Of a stretch of 64,000 nucleotides of DNA, positions 1 through 8,184 are shown in pieces. A model generated the notes under the pieces. It was not told the origin of the DNA. It did not search any database and was given only the letters and a program-made list of their open reading frames with translations. Positions within the stretch are counted from its first letter, which is position 1; each line of letters starts with the position of its first letter. The stretch is from assembly GCF_049056525.1 (NCBI RefSeq), contig NZ_JBHUPT010000007.1, positions 45,369 through 109,368 of the forward strand. Direction: 5' to 3'. Position numbers and translations under genes: made by a program. The DNA comes from Leisingera coralii. GTDB lineage: Bacteria; Pseudomonadota; Alphaproteobacteria; Rhodobacterales; Rhodobacteraceae.

Positions 1-708
1 TTCCGCTACCAGCAGCCCGCCCTCGCGGCGGGTTGTGGTCTCCCCGGCATAAAGGTTGGGAGAGCCGGGCTCGATCACCGCAACCTCCTCGCCGCCTGCC
101 GGGGGCATCGAGATGCGGGCGGTGACCTTCATGCCGTATTCAGACGGCCGCAGGCTGCAGGCGGCGTGGCGCACGCCGGCTTCCTTGGCCGACCAGGGAC
201 GGCTCGCAAGCGCCGCGGCAATCGCCGGGTTGCGGCCCGCAGCGCCGTCCAGCTGATGGTCAAAACTCAGTTCGGCGGGCACGCAGACATCCTTGCAGAC
301 ACCCAGCTGCATCCGCCCCTTGAGGCGCACCGGCTTGCCCGCCGTCTCGGGGGTGATCTCGACCGGCAGCACCAGCTGGTCATGATAACCGATGGTGCGG
401 TAGCCGGAGGTCAGGAAAACTTCGGGAGCAGGCCAGGTGATCGACAGCGCGCCCACGTTGCGCGCGCCGCGCCAGGAGAAGCTGGGCGGGATTCCGGCAT
501 CACCGGGCGCGCGCCAGTAAGTCTTCCAGCCCGGCTGCAGCTTGACCCGCAGCGCGCCGATATACGTGCCGCGCGGCGTCATGCCGCCGTCCAGCACTTC
601 GATTTCCACAATGTCACCGTCCACAGCACCGGACAGGGCGGGAGATCCGGCCACCAAGGCAAGCAGAGGCGCCATGCAGGCAGCAGCTTTGGTCAGTGTC
701 TTTGTCAT
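1..708 (-). CDS. DsbD N-terminal-like (DsbC-like) periplasmic protein, partial
   Basis: The gene runs off the left edge; 236 codons are visible and the C-terminus is missing. Residues 1-27 form a signal peptide (basic MTKTLTK start, hydrophobic core, likely cut near ALSGA). The following region resembles the N-terminal DsbC-like domain of DsbD-type thiol:disulfide reductases, with a cysteine pair VCKDVC near residues 138-142 that would be the periplasmic redox couple. No membrane DsbD core is visible here, so it could be a stand-alone periplasmic protein or the start of a longer one. ATG 708 was chosen; an in-frame ATG at 720 is possible. It is divergent from yqgE. Confidence 0.75.
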   Translation of the reverse strand, partial: MTKTLTKAAACMAPLLALVAGSPALSGAVDGDIVEIEVLDGGMTPRGTYIGALRVKLQPGWKTYWRAPGDAGIPPSFSWRGARNVGALSITWPAPEVFLTSGYRTIGYHDQLVLPVEITPETAGKPVRLKGRMQLGVCKDVCVPAELSFDHQLDGAAGRNPAIAAALASRPWSAKEAGVRHAACSLRPSEYGMKVTARISMPPAGGEEVAVIEPGSPNLYAGETTTRREGGLLVAE

Positions 709-887
709 GTTCCAATACATGCGGCCGGCAGAGCGGTTTGCCAAGTCACGATCCGGTCATCACCCGCTCATCGCCCTGTGGTTGCGGCAAATTTGCCGGA
801 GGCTTCACCGCACTGCGCTCTTGCGCCCCTTGCGTGCGGGGCGGCTGCGCGTCATGGTGGGGGGAGGCAGCAGAAAGACGGAAATTC

Positions 888-1445
888 ATGGATCTGACTG
901 GCAAGCTCTTGATTGCAATGCCTGGAATTGGCGACCCCCGGTTCGAGCACGCGGTGGTTTTCCTGTGCTCGCACGGCGAGGAAGGGGCGATGGGGCTCAT
1001 CGTCAACAAGCCTGCGGACGGGGTGGCACTGGGCGATCTGCTGGAGCAGCTGGACATGGGCGGCGAAGGCAGTGCCGCGGCGGCTTTGCCGGTGCGCTTT
1101 GGCGGCCCGGTGGAGACCCAGCGCGGTTTCGTGCTGCACACGCCGGATTACGAATCGGATGTGAGCTCGCTGAAGGTGCCGGGCGGCTTTTCGATGACCG
1201 CGACGCTGGACATTCTGGAGGATATCGCAGGCGGCAAGGGGCCGAAGGACCTGCTGGTGCTTTTGGGCTATGCCGGCTGGGGTCCGGGGCAGCTGGAGTC
1301 GGAGATTGCGATGAACGGCTGGCTGACGGCGGAAGCGAGCCCCGAGCTGGTCTTTGGCCTGGCCGATGACAGCAAATGGGAAGCTGCGCTGAAAACGCTG
1401 GGTGTGGATCCTCTGACCCTGTCGGCCAGTGCGGGCCACGCCTGA
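888..1445 (+). CDS. yqgE: YqgE/AlgH family protein (UPF0301)
   Basis: A 185-residue protein of the YqgE/AlgH family, whose molecular role is not settled. The family hallmarks are visible: the opening MDLTGKLLIAMPGIGDPRFE, then a short hydrophobic strand with VVFLCSH, EGAMGLIVNKP near residue 45, RFGGPV near 75 and LGYAGWGPGQLE near 130. The start at ATG 888 is where family members normally begin; the open frame extends upstream but that part has no family character. The gene faces tsaC (convergent), and the 316-bp gap between them carries two copies of a hairpin repeat. Length is normal for the family. Confidence 0.9.
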   Translation: MDLTGKLLIAMPGIGDPRFEHAVVFLCSHGEEGAMGLIVNKPADGVALGDLLEQLDMGGEGSAAAALPVRFGGPVETQRGFVLHTPDYESDVSSLKVPGGFSMTATLDILEDIAGGKGPKDLLVLLGYAGWGPGQLESEIAMNGWLTAEASPELVFGLADDSKWEAALKTLGVDPLTLSASAGHA

Positions 1446-1509
1446 AGCAGGCGGCAGCAGGGGGCACTGTGTCCCAAGTCAAGGGAGTACTCCCGCCCTT
1501 TGTTCCAAT

Positions 1510-1563
1510 CATCGAGGATGACCGGAAAAAGGTTGGGCCGGGCGCCGTGCTGGCGCACGGCGC
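1510..1563 (+). repeat. Composite two-hairpin repeat, copy A
   Basis: The first hairpin is CATC-GAG-GATG (1510-1520). After 11 nt comes GTTGGGCC (1532-1539) and then a 9-bp hairpin GCGCCGTGC-TGGC-GCACGGCGC (1542-1563). The same order of parts is found at 1664-1717, 12350-12403 and 33134-33188. Confidence 0.75.
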
Positions 1564-1663
1564 GGGAGCGCATGGCAGCAGGCGTCCCGGACCGCAAAAC
1601 GTGATTTCCAATTGCTGCAAAGCCTTCCAACCCATGATGCAATGATTGGAAATGCCGCCAACC

Positions 1664-1717
1664 GCGCCGCGCTTGCGCGGCGCCTGGCCCAACGCTTTGC
1701 GGCCCATCTGTGATGGG
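1664..1717 (-). repeat. Composite two-hairpin repeat, copy B (inverted)
   Basis: On the minus strand the order is CCCATC-ACA-GATGGG (1717-1703), 9 nt, GTTGGGCC (1693-1686), then a hairpin GCGCCGCGC-AA-GCGCGGCGC (1683-1664). It is inverted relative to copy A 100 bp away, so both convergent transcripts would carry a forward copy. Confidence 0.75.
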
Positions 1718-1761
1718 TCTCAAAGGGGCGGGAGCATCTGGACTAGCTGCCGGCTCGCGGC

Positions 1762-2712
1762 TCACTCCCGTGGCGCGGCGGCACGGCGGAGGCGGTCGTT
1801 GATGGCTTCGCCCAGCCCGTGCTCCGGGACCGGAGCCACGGCGATCGGCTTGCCGAGCGCGTCCAGCTGGTGCAAGTGGCCAAAGAGATTGGCCGCCGCT
1901 TCGGCCAGGTCGGCGCGCTCCGACAGGTTCAGATCGCAGTCTCCGGGGCCGAAGCCGAGATAGAGTTCTCCCTCGGCAGGGGCTGCGGCGTTGAGCCGCA
2001 CAGGCGCGCCCGGCGCGTAGTGCGACAGCAGCTGGCCGGGCGCGGTCAGCGGGTCGTGCACATCGCGCACCGCCAGCTTGCGCCCCAGCACCGCCTCGAT
2101 CTCTTCTGCCGCCAATCCGCCGGGGCGCAGCAGCACCGGTTCCGGCCCGGCCAGGCCGATGATCGTCGACTCCAGCCCGACCCCGCAGGCGCCATCGTCC
2201 AGAATGGCGGCGATGCGGCCGTCCAGCCCGGCCTTCACATGCGCCGCCGTGGTCGGGCTGATCTTGCCGGAGGGATTGGCCGAGGGGGCCGCCACCGGGC
2301 CGTCCAGCGCCCTGAGCAGCGCCTGGCCCGCAGGATGGGCGGGCACCCGCACGCCCAAAGTGTCCAGCCCGGCGGTGACAAGCGGTGAAATCCCATGGCC
2401 TGCGCGCAGCGGCAGCACCAGCGTCAGCGGGCCGGGCCAGAAAGCCAGCGCCAGCGCCTCCGCCGTTTCAGTCCACTCCACATAGCGCTGCGCCGCCTCC
2501 GCCGAATGCACATGCGCGATCAGCGGGTTGAAGGAGGGCCGCCCCTTCGCCTCATAGATCGCCGCCACCGCTGCGCCCTGGCGGGCATCGGCGCCGAGCC
2601 CATAGACCGTTTCGGTCGGGAAGGAGACCAGCTTGCCCTCCCGCAATAGCTGCGCGGCACGGGTAATGCCCGCTTCCGTTGCGGCAAGAATTTCGGTGCT
2701 TTGCAGGGGCAT
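1762..2712 (-). CDS. tsaC: L-threonylcarbamoyladenylate synthase, Sua5 type
   Basis: Makes threonylcarbamoyl-AMP from threonine, bicarbonate and ATP, the first step of t6A37 modification of ANN-decoding tRNAs. The 316-residue protein has the YrdC-like catalytic domain (KLVSFPTETVYGLGADA near residues 27-43, KGRPSFNPLIAHV near 57-69, PVAAPSANPSG near 140) followed by the extra C-terminal Sua5 domain (LSHYAPG near residue 230), so it is the long Sua5 form rather than short TsaC. The minus-strand frame stays open far upstream under the acyl-CoA dehydrogenase gene, but family similarity begins at MPLQSTEILAAT, so ATG 2712 is chosen. It is divergent from the 2854 gene. Confidence 0.93.
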   Translation of the reverse strand: MPLQSTEILAATEAGITRAAQLLREGKLVSFPTETVYGLGADARQGAAVAAIYEAKGRPSFNPLIAHVHSAEAAQRYVEWTETAEALALAFWPGPLTLVLPLRAGHGISPLVTAGLDTLGVRVPAHPAGQALLRALDGPVAAPSANPSGKISPTTAAHVKAGLDGRIAAILDDGACGVGLESTIIGLAGPEPVLLRPGGLAAEEIEAVLGRKLAVRDVHDPLTAPGQLLSHYAPGAPVRLNAAAPAEGELYLGFGPGDCDLNLSERADLAEAAANLFGHLHQLDALGKPIAVAPVPEHGLGEAINDRLRRAAAPRE

Positions 2713-2853
2713 TCCGGGTGACGCGGCGTTTTGGTTGATTGAAACAGGCGTCCGATTAGGTAATCGGTCAAGCCACTGACCATAATAGGCCCGTGCCGGG
2801 AAGCCAAGACTGCCCGCGCCAGGACGCCCCCGAAAGACCGCTAAAGGACGCCC

Positions 2854-4557
2854 ATGACCTTCCGTGCCCCCGTTTCCGAGTATGAGTTTCTGCTGAACAA
2901 CGTTGTCAGCTATGGAGATGTTTCCGCCACAGACCGCTTTGCCGAGGCCCCCTCGGACGTCGTGAGCGCCATCCTCAATGAGGCGGGCAAGATGTGCGAT
3001 GAGGTGCTGGCGCCGCTGCAGCGCAACGGCGACCTGACGCCTGCCTATCTGGAGAACGGCGTGCTGCGGACCTCGCCCGGGTTTGCTGACGGGTTCAAAG
3101 CCATCTCCGAGGGCGGCTGGATCGGCATGAGCGCGCCGGAAGAACACGGCGGCATGGGGCTGCCGCTGACGGTTGCCACCGCGGTGAACGAGATGATGGC
3201 CGGCGCCTGCCTGTCGCTGCAACTGGCGCCGCTGATGAGCCAGGGCCAGATCGAGGCGCTGGAGCATCACGCCTCGGACGCGATCAAGGAACTGTACCTG
3301 CCCAAGCTGATCTCGGGCGAGTGGTCGGGCACCATGAACCTGACCGAGCCGCAGGCGGGCTCCGACGTGGGCGCGCTCAGCTCCAAAGCAGAGCCGAACG
3401 GCGATGGCACCTATGCGGTCAGCGGGCAGAAGATCTTCATCTCCTGGGGCGACAACGACTTCTGCGAAAACGTCTGCCACCTGGTGCTGGCGCGGCTGCC
3501 GGGCGGGGCGCCGGGCACCAAGGGGATTTCGCTGTTCCTGGTGCCGAAGTTCCTGCCAGACGCCGATGGCAATCCGGGCAAGGCCAACGAACTCAAGGTG
3601 GTGAGCCTTGAACACAAGATGGGCCTGCATGGCTCCCCCACCTGCGTGATGCAGTACGACGGCGCCACCGGCTGGCTGGTGGGCGAAGAGCATGGCGGCA
3701 TGGCGGCGATGTTCACCATGATGAACAACGCCCGTCTCGGCGTCGGCGGGCAGGGCGTCGGTGCGGGCGAGGGTGCATATCAGCACGCGCTGGCCTATGC
3801 GCTGGAGCGCAAGCAGGGCCGCACCGCCAGCGGCTTCATCGCCGACCATGCCGACGTGCGGCGGATGCTGATGGAGATGAAGGCGGATCTCTTTGCCTCC
3901 CGCGCGATCCTGCTGGCCTGTGCCCAGGCGATCGATATGCAGACCGCCACCGCTGAGAAAGACTGGGCTGCCCGCGCGGCCTTCCTGACGCCGATTGCCA
4001 AGGCCTTTGGCACCGACACTGGTATCCGGGTCTCGGAAACCGGGGTGCAGGTGCATGGCGGTATGGGCTTCATCGAGGAATCCGGCGCGGCGCAATATTA
4101 CCGCGACGTGCGGGTGACGGCGATCTACGAGGGAACCAACGGCATCCAATCGATGGACCTTGTGGCGCGCAAGATGATGGACGGCGGCGAAACTGCCTTT
4201 GCCCTCATCGACGAGATCGAGGAGCAGGCCGAGCGTGCCCGCGCCACCCATCCCAACATGGCCGAAGCCGTCTGGCAGGCCTGTGAATCCCTGCGCGAGG
4301 CCACCGAGTGGCTGGTGGCGCAAGAGGACATGCAGGACCGTTTTGCCGGCTCGGTGCCGTATCTGCGGGCCTTTGCCCGGGTTCTGGGCGGCCATTACCA
4401 CCTGGCCGCGGCGATGGCGGATCAGGGTGGTGCGCGCGAGAAGCTGGCGCGTTTCTACATCACCCGTATGCTGCCGGAGCACGGCGCGCTGCTAGCGCAC
4501 GCTCAGGCCGGGGCAGGGGGCACCTTTGCCCTCAGCCTTGACGAGCTGGCAGGCTGA
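2854..4557 (+). CDS. Acyl-CoA dehydrogenase, DmdC-like
   Basis: A 567-residue flavoprotein that oxidises an acyl-CoA to the enoyl-CoA and passes electrons to ETF. It has an N-terminal helical domain, the middle-domain motif MNLTEPQAGSD near residue 155, the C-terminal signature YEGTNGIQSMDLVARK near residue 427 that should carry the catalytic glutamate, and an extra C-terminal extension. This long layout matches the DmdC type (3-methylmercaptopropionyl-CoA dehydrogenase of DMSP demethylation), a multi-copy family in roseobacters whose paralogs may use other acyl-CoAs, so the substrate is not assigned. The next gene starts 5 bp after its stop, suggesting an operon with the metallo-hydrolase. 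Confidence 0.88.
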   Translation: MTFRAPVSEYEFLLNNVVSYGDVSATDRFAEAPSDVVSAILNEAGKMCDEVLAPLQRNGDLTPAYLENGVLRTSPGFADGFKAISEGGWIGMSAPEEHGGMGLPLTVATAVNEMMAGACLSLQLAPLMSQGQIEALEHHASDAIKELYLPKLISGEWSGTMNLTEPQAGSDVGALSSKAEPNGDGTYAVSGQKIFISWGDNDFCENVCHLVLARLPGGAPGTKGISLFLVPKFLPDADGNPGKANELKVVSLEHKMGLHGSPTCVMQYDGATGWLVGEEHGGMAAMFTMMNNARLGVGGQGVGAGEGAYQHALAYALERKQGRTASGFIADHADVRRMLMEMKADLFASRAILLACAQAIDMQTATAEKDWAARAAFLTPIAKAFGTDTGIRVSETGVQVHGGMGFIEESGAAQYYRDVRVTAIYEGTNGIQSMDLVARKMMDGGETAFALIDEIEEQAERARATHPNMAEAVWQACESLREATEWLVAQEDMQDRFAGSVPYLRAFARVLGGHYHLAAAMADQGGAREKLARFYITRMLPEHGALLAHAQAGAGGTFALSLDELAG

Positions 4558-4561
4558 CGCC

Positions 4562-5608
4562 GTGACTGACATTCCCGACGTTACGCCCCGCACCCCGTGG
4601 CAGGAACCGCCCGCGCAGGGCGAAGCGATCGAGGTGGCCGAAGGCGTCCTGTGGATGCGCCAGCCGCTGCCGATGAAGCTGGATCACGTCAACATCTACG
4701 CACTGGATGACGGCGACGGCTGGACCGTGATCGACACCGGCTTCAACACCCGCAAGAGCCGCGCGATCTGGGACAGCCTGATGGCCGGCCCCTTGCAGGG
4801 CAAGCCGGTGCGGCGCGTCGTCGGCACCCACCACCACCCCGATCACATCGGCCTGGCGGGCTGGTTCCAGAGCCGGCACGGCGCCGAGCTGGTCACCACC
4901 CGCACCGCCTGGCTGTTTGCCCGGATGCTGACGCTGGACGTGCAGGAGGTCTGGCCGGAGGAGACCCTGGCCTATTACCGCAGCGCGGGCATGGCGCCGG
5001 AGTTCTATGACAAGCGGGTCAAGGACCGGCCCTTCAACTTTGCCGACACGGTGCATCCGATGCCGCTGGGGTTCACCCGGATCAAGCAGGATGACGTGAT
5101 CCGCATGGGCGGGCGCGACTGGGACGTGCACATCGGCAACGGCCACGCGCCGGAGCACGCAACCTTCTGGAGCCGCGATGACAATCTGGTGATCACCGGC
5201 GATCAGATCCTGTCGACGATCAGCCCCAACATCGGTGTCTACGCGACCGAACCGATGGCGGATCCGCTGGGCGAATGGCTGGAGGCCTGCGAGCGGCTGT
5301 CGAAGCTGGCGCGCCCCGATCACCTTGCCTTGGGCGGCCACAAGCTGCCGTTCACCCGCCTGCCGCTGCGGATGCAGCAGCTGATCGGCAATCACCACGG
5401 CGCGCTGGAGCGGCTGATGGACCACCTGTCGGAGCCGCGCACGGCTGCCGATTGCTTTGCCCCCCTGTTCAAGCGCACAATCGGCGAAGGGGAGTACGGG
5501 CTTGCACTGGTCGAAGCGGTGGCCCATGTAAATCACCTGTACCACACCGGCCAGGTGGCGCGCTGGGAGCGCGAAGACGGTGCCTGGCTCTATCAGCGCA
5601 AGGGGTGA
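4562..5608 (+). CDS. MBL-fold metallo-hydrolase
   Basis: A 348-residue metallo-beta-lactamase-fold enzyme. The metal-binding motif THHHPDHIG lies at residues 89-97, followed by HAPEH near 195 and ITGDQIL near 217, which supply the remaining expected ligands, so a binuclear zinc or iron site is likely. It resembles family members with a C-terminal helical extension that act on thioesters or similar bonds. The start is set at GTG 4562, 5 bp after the dehydrogenase stop, with a GCAGG upstream; an ATG at 4526 would overlap that gene by 32 bp. Coupling to an acyl-CoA dehydrogenase suggests acyl-CoA or thioester hydrolysis, which is inference. Confidence 0.85.
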   Translation: MTDIPDVTPRTPWQEPPAQGEAIEVAEGVLWMRQPLPMKLDHVNIYALDDGDGWTVIDTGFNTRKSRAIWDSLMAGPLQGKPVRRVVGTHHHPDHIGLAGWFQSRHGAELVTTRTAWLFARMLTLDVQEVWPEETLAYYRSAGMAPEFYDKRVKDRPFNFADTVHPMPLGFTRIKQDDVIRMGGRDWDVHIGNGHAPEHATFWSRDDNLVITGDQILSTISPNIGVYATEPMADPLGEWLEACERLSKLARPDHLALGGHKLPFTRLPLRMQQLIGNHHGALERLMDHLSEPRTAADCFAPLFKRTIGEGEYGLALVEAVAHVNHLYHTGQVARWEREDGAWLYQRKG

Positions 5609-5632
5609 TGCGCCCCGGCAGAAGGGGGAAGC

Positions 5633-6085
5633 ATGAACGACGAGATTTCAACCAGCGCCGAGGTTGCGGAAGCGGCGGTGCTGCCTTGTGTGCATGAAGT
5701 CCACTCCGACCCCGATGCCTGTGCCGGGCTGACCAAGGTGCCGGAAAAGCTGCAGAAGCCCGACGCCGCCAAGAGCCCGGCGCGCTGGGCTTATGAGCGC
5801 CTGATCCTCTATATCCAGAACTTCGAGCAGCAGCTGGATTCCGAACATGAGGTGGCGATGGGCTTTACCGGCGGCAATGCCGGGGTGCTGCGGATCGAGG
5901 GCATGGGCTATTTCGATCCCGACATCATCACCTTCTACGGCAGCGAGGGCAGCGGCTCCCGGACCCAGCTGGTGCAGCATGTCAGCCAGCTGAACGTGAT
6001 GCTGCGCGCGGTGCCCAAGGCGCGCCAGGAGGCCCCCGCCAACCGGATCGGCTTCCGCCTGGCCTCCGACCTGCAGCAGGACTGA
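5633..6085 (+). CDS. DUF6173 family protein
   Basis: A 150-residue soluble protein without signal peptide or membrane segment. The recognisable core, from roughly residue 45 (SPARWAYERLILYIQNFEQQL) to the end, matches the uncharacterised DUF6173 family common in Rhodobacteraceae; the first 40 residues are low-complexity. A GGGGGAAGC ribosome-binding site precedes ATG 5633. The gene starts 24 bp after the metallo-hydrolase stop and is probably co-transcribed with it. No catalytic motif stands out and the function is unknown. Confidence 0.8.
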   Translation: MNDEISTSAEVAEAAVLPCVHEVHSDPDACAGLTKVPEKLQKPDAAKSPARWAYERLILYIQNFEQQLDSEHEVAMGFTGGNAGVLRIEGMGYFDPDIITFYGSEGSGSRTQLVQHVSQLNVMLRAVPKARQEAPANRIGFRLASDLQQD

Positions 6086-6268
6086 GGTCCGCGCCCCGGG
6101 GCCGATTCGGCGCCGGGGGCGGACACCGCACGGCAGCGGCCCGGTTTGCCGCCGCGGCAGCTGGATTCGCGCCTTATTTCTGTCAGATGCGCCCGATTGA
6201 CGTGGTGACAGAGGCCCGCAAATCCAGTAATCACCGGAAAAATGCACGCGAATTGAGGGAAAACTCAC

Positions 6269-6403
6269 ATGGCTGAACATCAGCACGGCACCATGGACAC
6301 CACCGTTCAGGAAAAGACCTATTCCAGCTTCCTGACCTTTGTGACCCGCTTCTGCATCGCGCTGGTCCTCTTTGCCATCTTCCTGGCAATCTTCGCTTCC
6401 TGA
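6269..6403 (+). CDS. aa3-type cytochrome c oxidase subunit IV
   Basis: A 44-residue single-pass membrane protein: a polar N-terminus (MAEHQHGTMDTTVQEKTY) followed by one transmembrane helix (residues 21-43, FLTFVTRFCIALVLFAIF). This layout is typical of the small fourth subunit of alphaproteobacterial aa3 cytochrome c oxidase, which associates with the catalytic subunits in the inner membrane and is not essential for catalysis in characterised cases. A GAGGGAAAACTCAC leader provides the ribosome-binding site. The other oxidase subunits are not in this window, so assignment rests on sequence pattern and size. Confidence 0.8.
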   Translation: MAEHQHGTMDTTVQEKTYSSFLTFVTRFCIALVLFAIFLAIFAS

Positions 6404-6426
6404 TTTTCCGGCCGGGAATTGCCTTG

Positions 6427-7047
6427 ATGCGCAACCTCCTGTGCCTTGGCGCGGTGATGGCCGCGCTTGCGGGTTGCGCGGCGCCTCAGCAGCCCAACGC
6501 GGATGCCGAAACCCTGGCCCGGGTGGCCTACCGCCACCCAGGGCCGGCGACGCTCACCCTTTACACGATGATCAACAACCGCACCGGGCGGGGCGGCCAC
6601 GCGTCGCTGATGATCAATGCCTCGGAACGGGTGATCTTTGACCCTGCGGGCTCCTTTTACGCGTCAGTCGTGCCGGAACGAAACGACGTCCTTTACGGCA
6701 TCACCCCGGCGGTCGAGAAAGCCTATCGCGGCGCCCATGCACGCAGCACCTTCCATGTAGTGGTGCAGCGGGTCGAGGTGACGCCGGAACAGGCCCAGAA
6801 AGCCTATCAGCTGGCGGTGACCAACGGCCGGGTGCCCGGCGCCTACTGCGCCCAAGCCACTATCGGTATCCTGCGGCAGGTCCCGGGGTTCGAAAGCCTG
6901 GACCGCACCTTCTACCCGGAACGACTGGCAGAGCAGTTCGGCCAACTGCCGGGCGTGGTGACCGAACGCTATTACGAAAATGACAGCGCCGACTTGCAGG
7001 CGGGCCTTGCCAAGAGCGACGCCGCGCTGAGCGCCGCGGCGGAATAA
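6427..7047 (+). CDS. Lipoprotein with permuted papain-like (NlpC/YiiX-type) motifs
   Basis: A 206-residue predicted lipoprotein: the signal peptide MRNLLCLGAVMAALAGC has a clear LAGC lipobox with cysteine 17. The mature part has a GGHASLMIN motif (His58) and much later a GAYCAQATIGIL motif (Cys141). This His-before-Cys order is that of circularly permuted papain-like proteins related to NlpC/P60 (YaeF/YiiX/LRAT type), so a membrane-anchored amidase or peptidase acting on cell-wall peptides or lipids is conceivable; this is inference. ATG 6427 is preferred over TTG 6424. It begins 24 bp after the oxidase subunit IV gene. Confidence 0.7.
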   Translation: MRNLLCLGAVMAALAGCAAPQQPNADAETLARVAYRHPGPATLTLYTMINNRTGRGGHASLMINASERVIFDPAGSFYASVVPERNDVLYGITPAVEKAYRGAHARSTFHVVVQRVEVTPEQAQKAYQLAVTNGRVPGAYCAQATIGILRQVPGFESLDRTFYPERLAEQFGQLPGVVTERYYENDSADLQAGLAKSDAALSAAAE

Positions 7048-7070
7048 ACCCTCCTGCCCGCCGCGGAGGC

Positions 7071-7400
7071 TTACGCGGCGAGATACAGCAGCAGCAGCGA
7101 CAGCCCGCCGGTGCCCAGGCCGAAAAGCACGTTCCTGGTCAGATAGCCCGCGGCAAAGGTCGCCGCGGCGGCAGCAAAATGCATCAGGCTGGGCGCACCG
7201 TCCGTGGGCGCGGGCCAGACCACCAGCGGCGCCACCAGCGCCGGGATAATCGCCACCGCGGTGTAACGCAGGTGGCGCATCAGCCAGGGCGCAATCGGCT
7301 TGCCGCCCATGAAGCCGATGAAGGCAAAGCGCAAGCCGTAGCTGCCAAGCGCCAGCCCGATGATCACGGTCCACAGGACCGGTGCAGGGATACTGCTCAC
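7071..7400 (-). CDS. azlD: AzlD family branched-chain amino acid exporter subunit
   Basis: A 109-residue, four-helix membrane protein of the AzlD family, the small partner of AzlC in export of branched-chain amino acids and analogues. The hydrophobic helices are obvious (LWTVIIGLALGSYGLRF near the N-terminus, the alanine-rich LMHFAAAAATFAAGYL in the middle, LFGLGTGGLSLLLLYL at the end). The start is GTG 7400, which overlaps the azlC stop codon by 3 bp (GTGA), the usual translational coupling for this pair; the longer frame up to 7439 lies inside azlC. Confidence 0.88.
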   Translation of the reverse strand: MSSIPAPVLWTVIIGLALGSYGLRFAFIGFMGGKPIAPWLMRHLRYTAVAIIPALVAPLVVWPAPTDGAPSLMHFAAAAATFAAGYLTRNVLFGLGTGGLSLLLLYLAA

Positions 7401-8125
7401 TTCGCGCCCTCCGTCTTGGCCTTCTGCCGTTCCAGCCACAGCTCCGCCTGCGCTCCGGCCACCATGCCGGCAATCCCGGCAACGATCAGGCCCAGGTTAT
7501 AGGGCAGCGCGGCGGCCGGCAGCGAGGTGGCCACGGCGACGAAACAGGCGGCGATATGGGCGGGCGTGCGCAGCATCGGCCCGATCATCGCCAGAAACGC
7601 CAGCGGCAGCACGAAGTCGACGCCCCAGCTGTCCGGGATCCGGGTGCCCACAAGCGCGCCAAGCGCCGTGGCGATCACCCAGGCGGGTGCCACGATACCA
7701 TTGGTGCCAAAGAAATACGCCACCCGCTGCGCCAGCGGCATCTCCGGTTCGGTTTCGAATTTGACGATCGACAACGCATAGGACTGGTCCACCACGAAAT
7801 AGGCGGCCAGCGCCCGCTGCCACATCGGCGCATCGCCCAGGTAGGGGGTGAGCGACGCCGAATACATCGCCATCCGCAGGTTCACCGCCAGCGCCGAGAT
7901 CAGGATGATGATCAGCGGCGCATTCTCCTGCATCAGCTGCAATGCGGTGAACTGGGCGGCGCCGGCAAAGACCGCCAATGAGAAGGCAAAGGCCTCCGGC
8001 ACGATCAGCCCGGCCTCCGCCGCCAGCACCCCGAACAGGAAGCCGAAGGGTGAGGCCATGAAGATGAAGGGGGCGCTGTCGCGAAACCCCTTCCAGAAGG
8101 CCGATTTGGTGGTGGTGATTGCCAT
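7397..8125 (-). CDS. azlC: AzlC family branched-chain amino acid exporter subunit
   Basis: The large subunit of the AzlCD inner-membrane exporter for branched-chain amino acids (242 residues, about seven hydrophobic helices). Family hallmarks include the N-terminal FRDSAPFIFMASPFGFLFG, FAGAAQFTALQL near residue 65 and a middle NLRMAMYSASLTPYL. It overlaps azlD by 4 bp and is divergent from fdhD, with about 59 bp between the two starts, so the two promoters must lie close together. No regulator gene is adjacent. Confidence 0.9.
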   Translation of the reverse strand: MAITTTKSAFWKGFRDSAPFIFMASPFGFLFGVLAAEAGLIVPEAFAFSLAVFAGAAQFTALQLMQENAPLIIILISALAVNLRMAMYSASLTPYLGDAPMWQRALAAYFVVDQSYALSIVKFETEPEMPLAQRVAYFFGTNGIVAPAWVIATALGALVGTRIPDSWGVDFVLPLAFLAMIGPMLRTPAHIAACFVAVATSLPAAALPYNLGLIVAGIAGMVAGAQAELWLERQKAKTEGAK

Positions 8126-8184
8126 CTGCGCGTCCTAGATTGCGTGCACACCGCCCTACGGCGGACGCAGAAGGAATGCAATTG

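Larger units (their letters stand above)
1446..1761. other. Convergent intergenic gap yqgE/tsaC
   Basis: This 316-bp gap holds no convincing gene. It contains two copies, in opposite orientation, of the composite two-hairpin repeat (1510-1563 and 1664-1717). As both flanking genes end here, the hairpins could act as 3' end structures for both transcripts. No T-tract typical of an intrinsic terminator follows either hairpin. Confidence 0.7.

Noticed and set aside
2713..4482. A long minus-strand extension upstream of tsaC
   Set aside because: It is the complement of the acyl-CoA dehydrogenase gene; the Sua5 family sequence begins at 2712.
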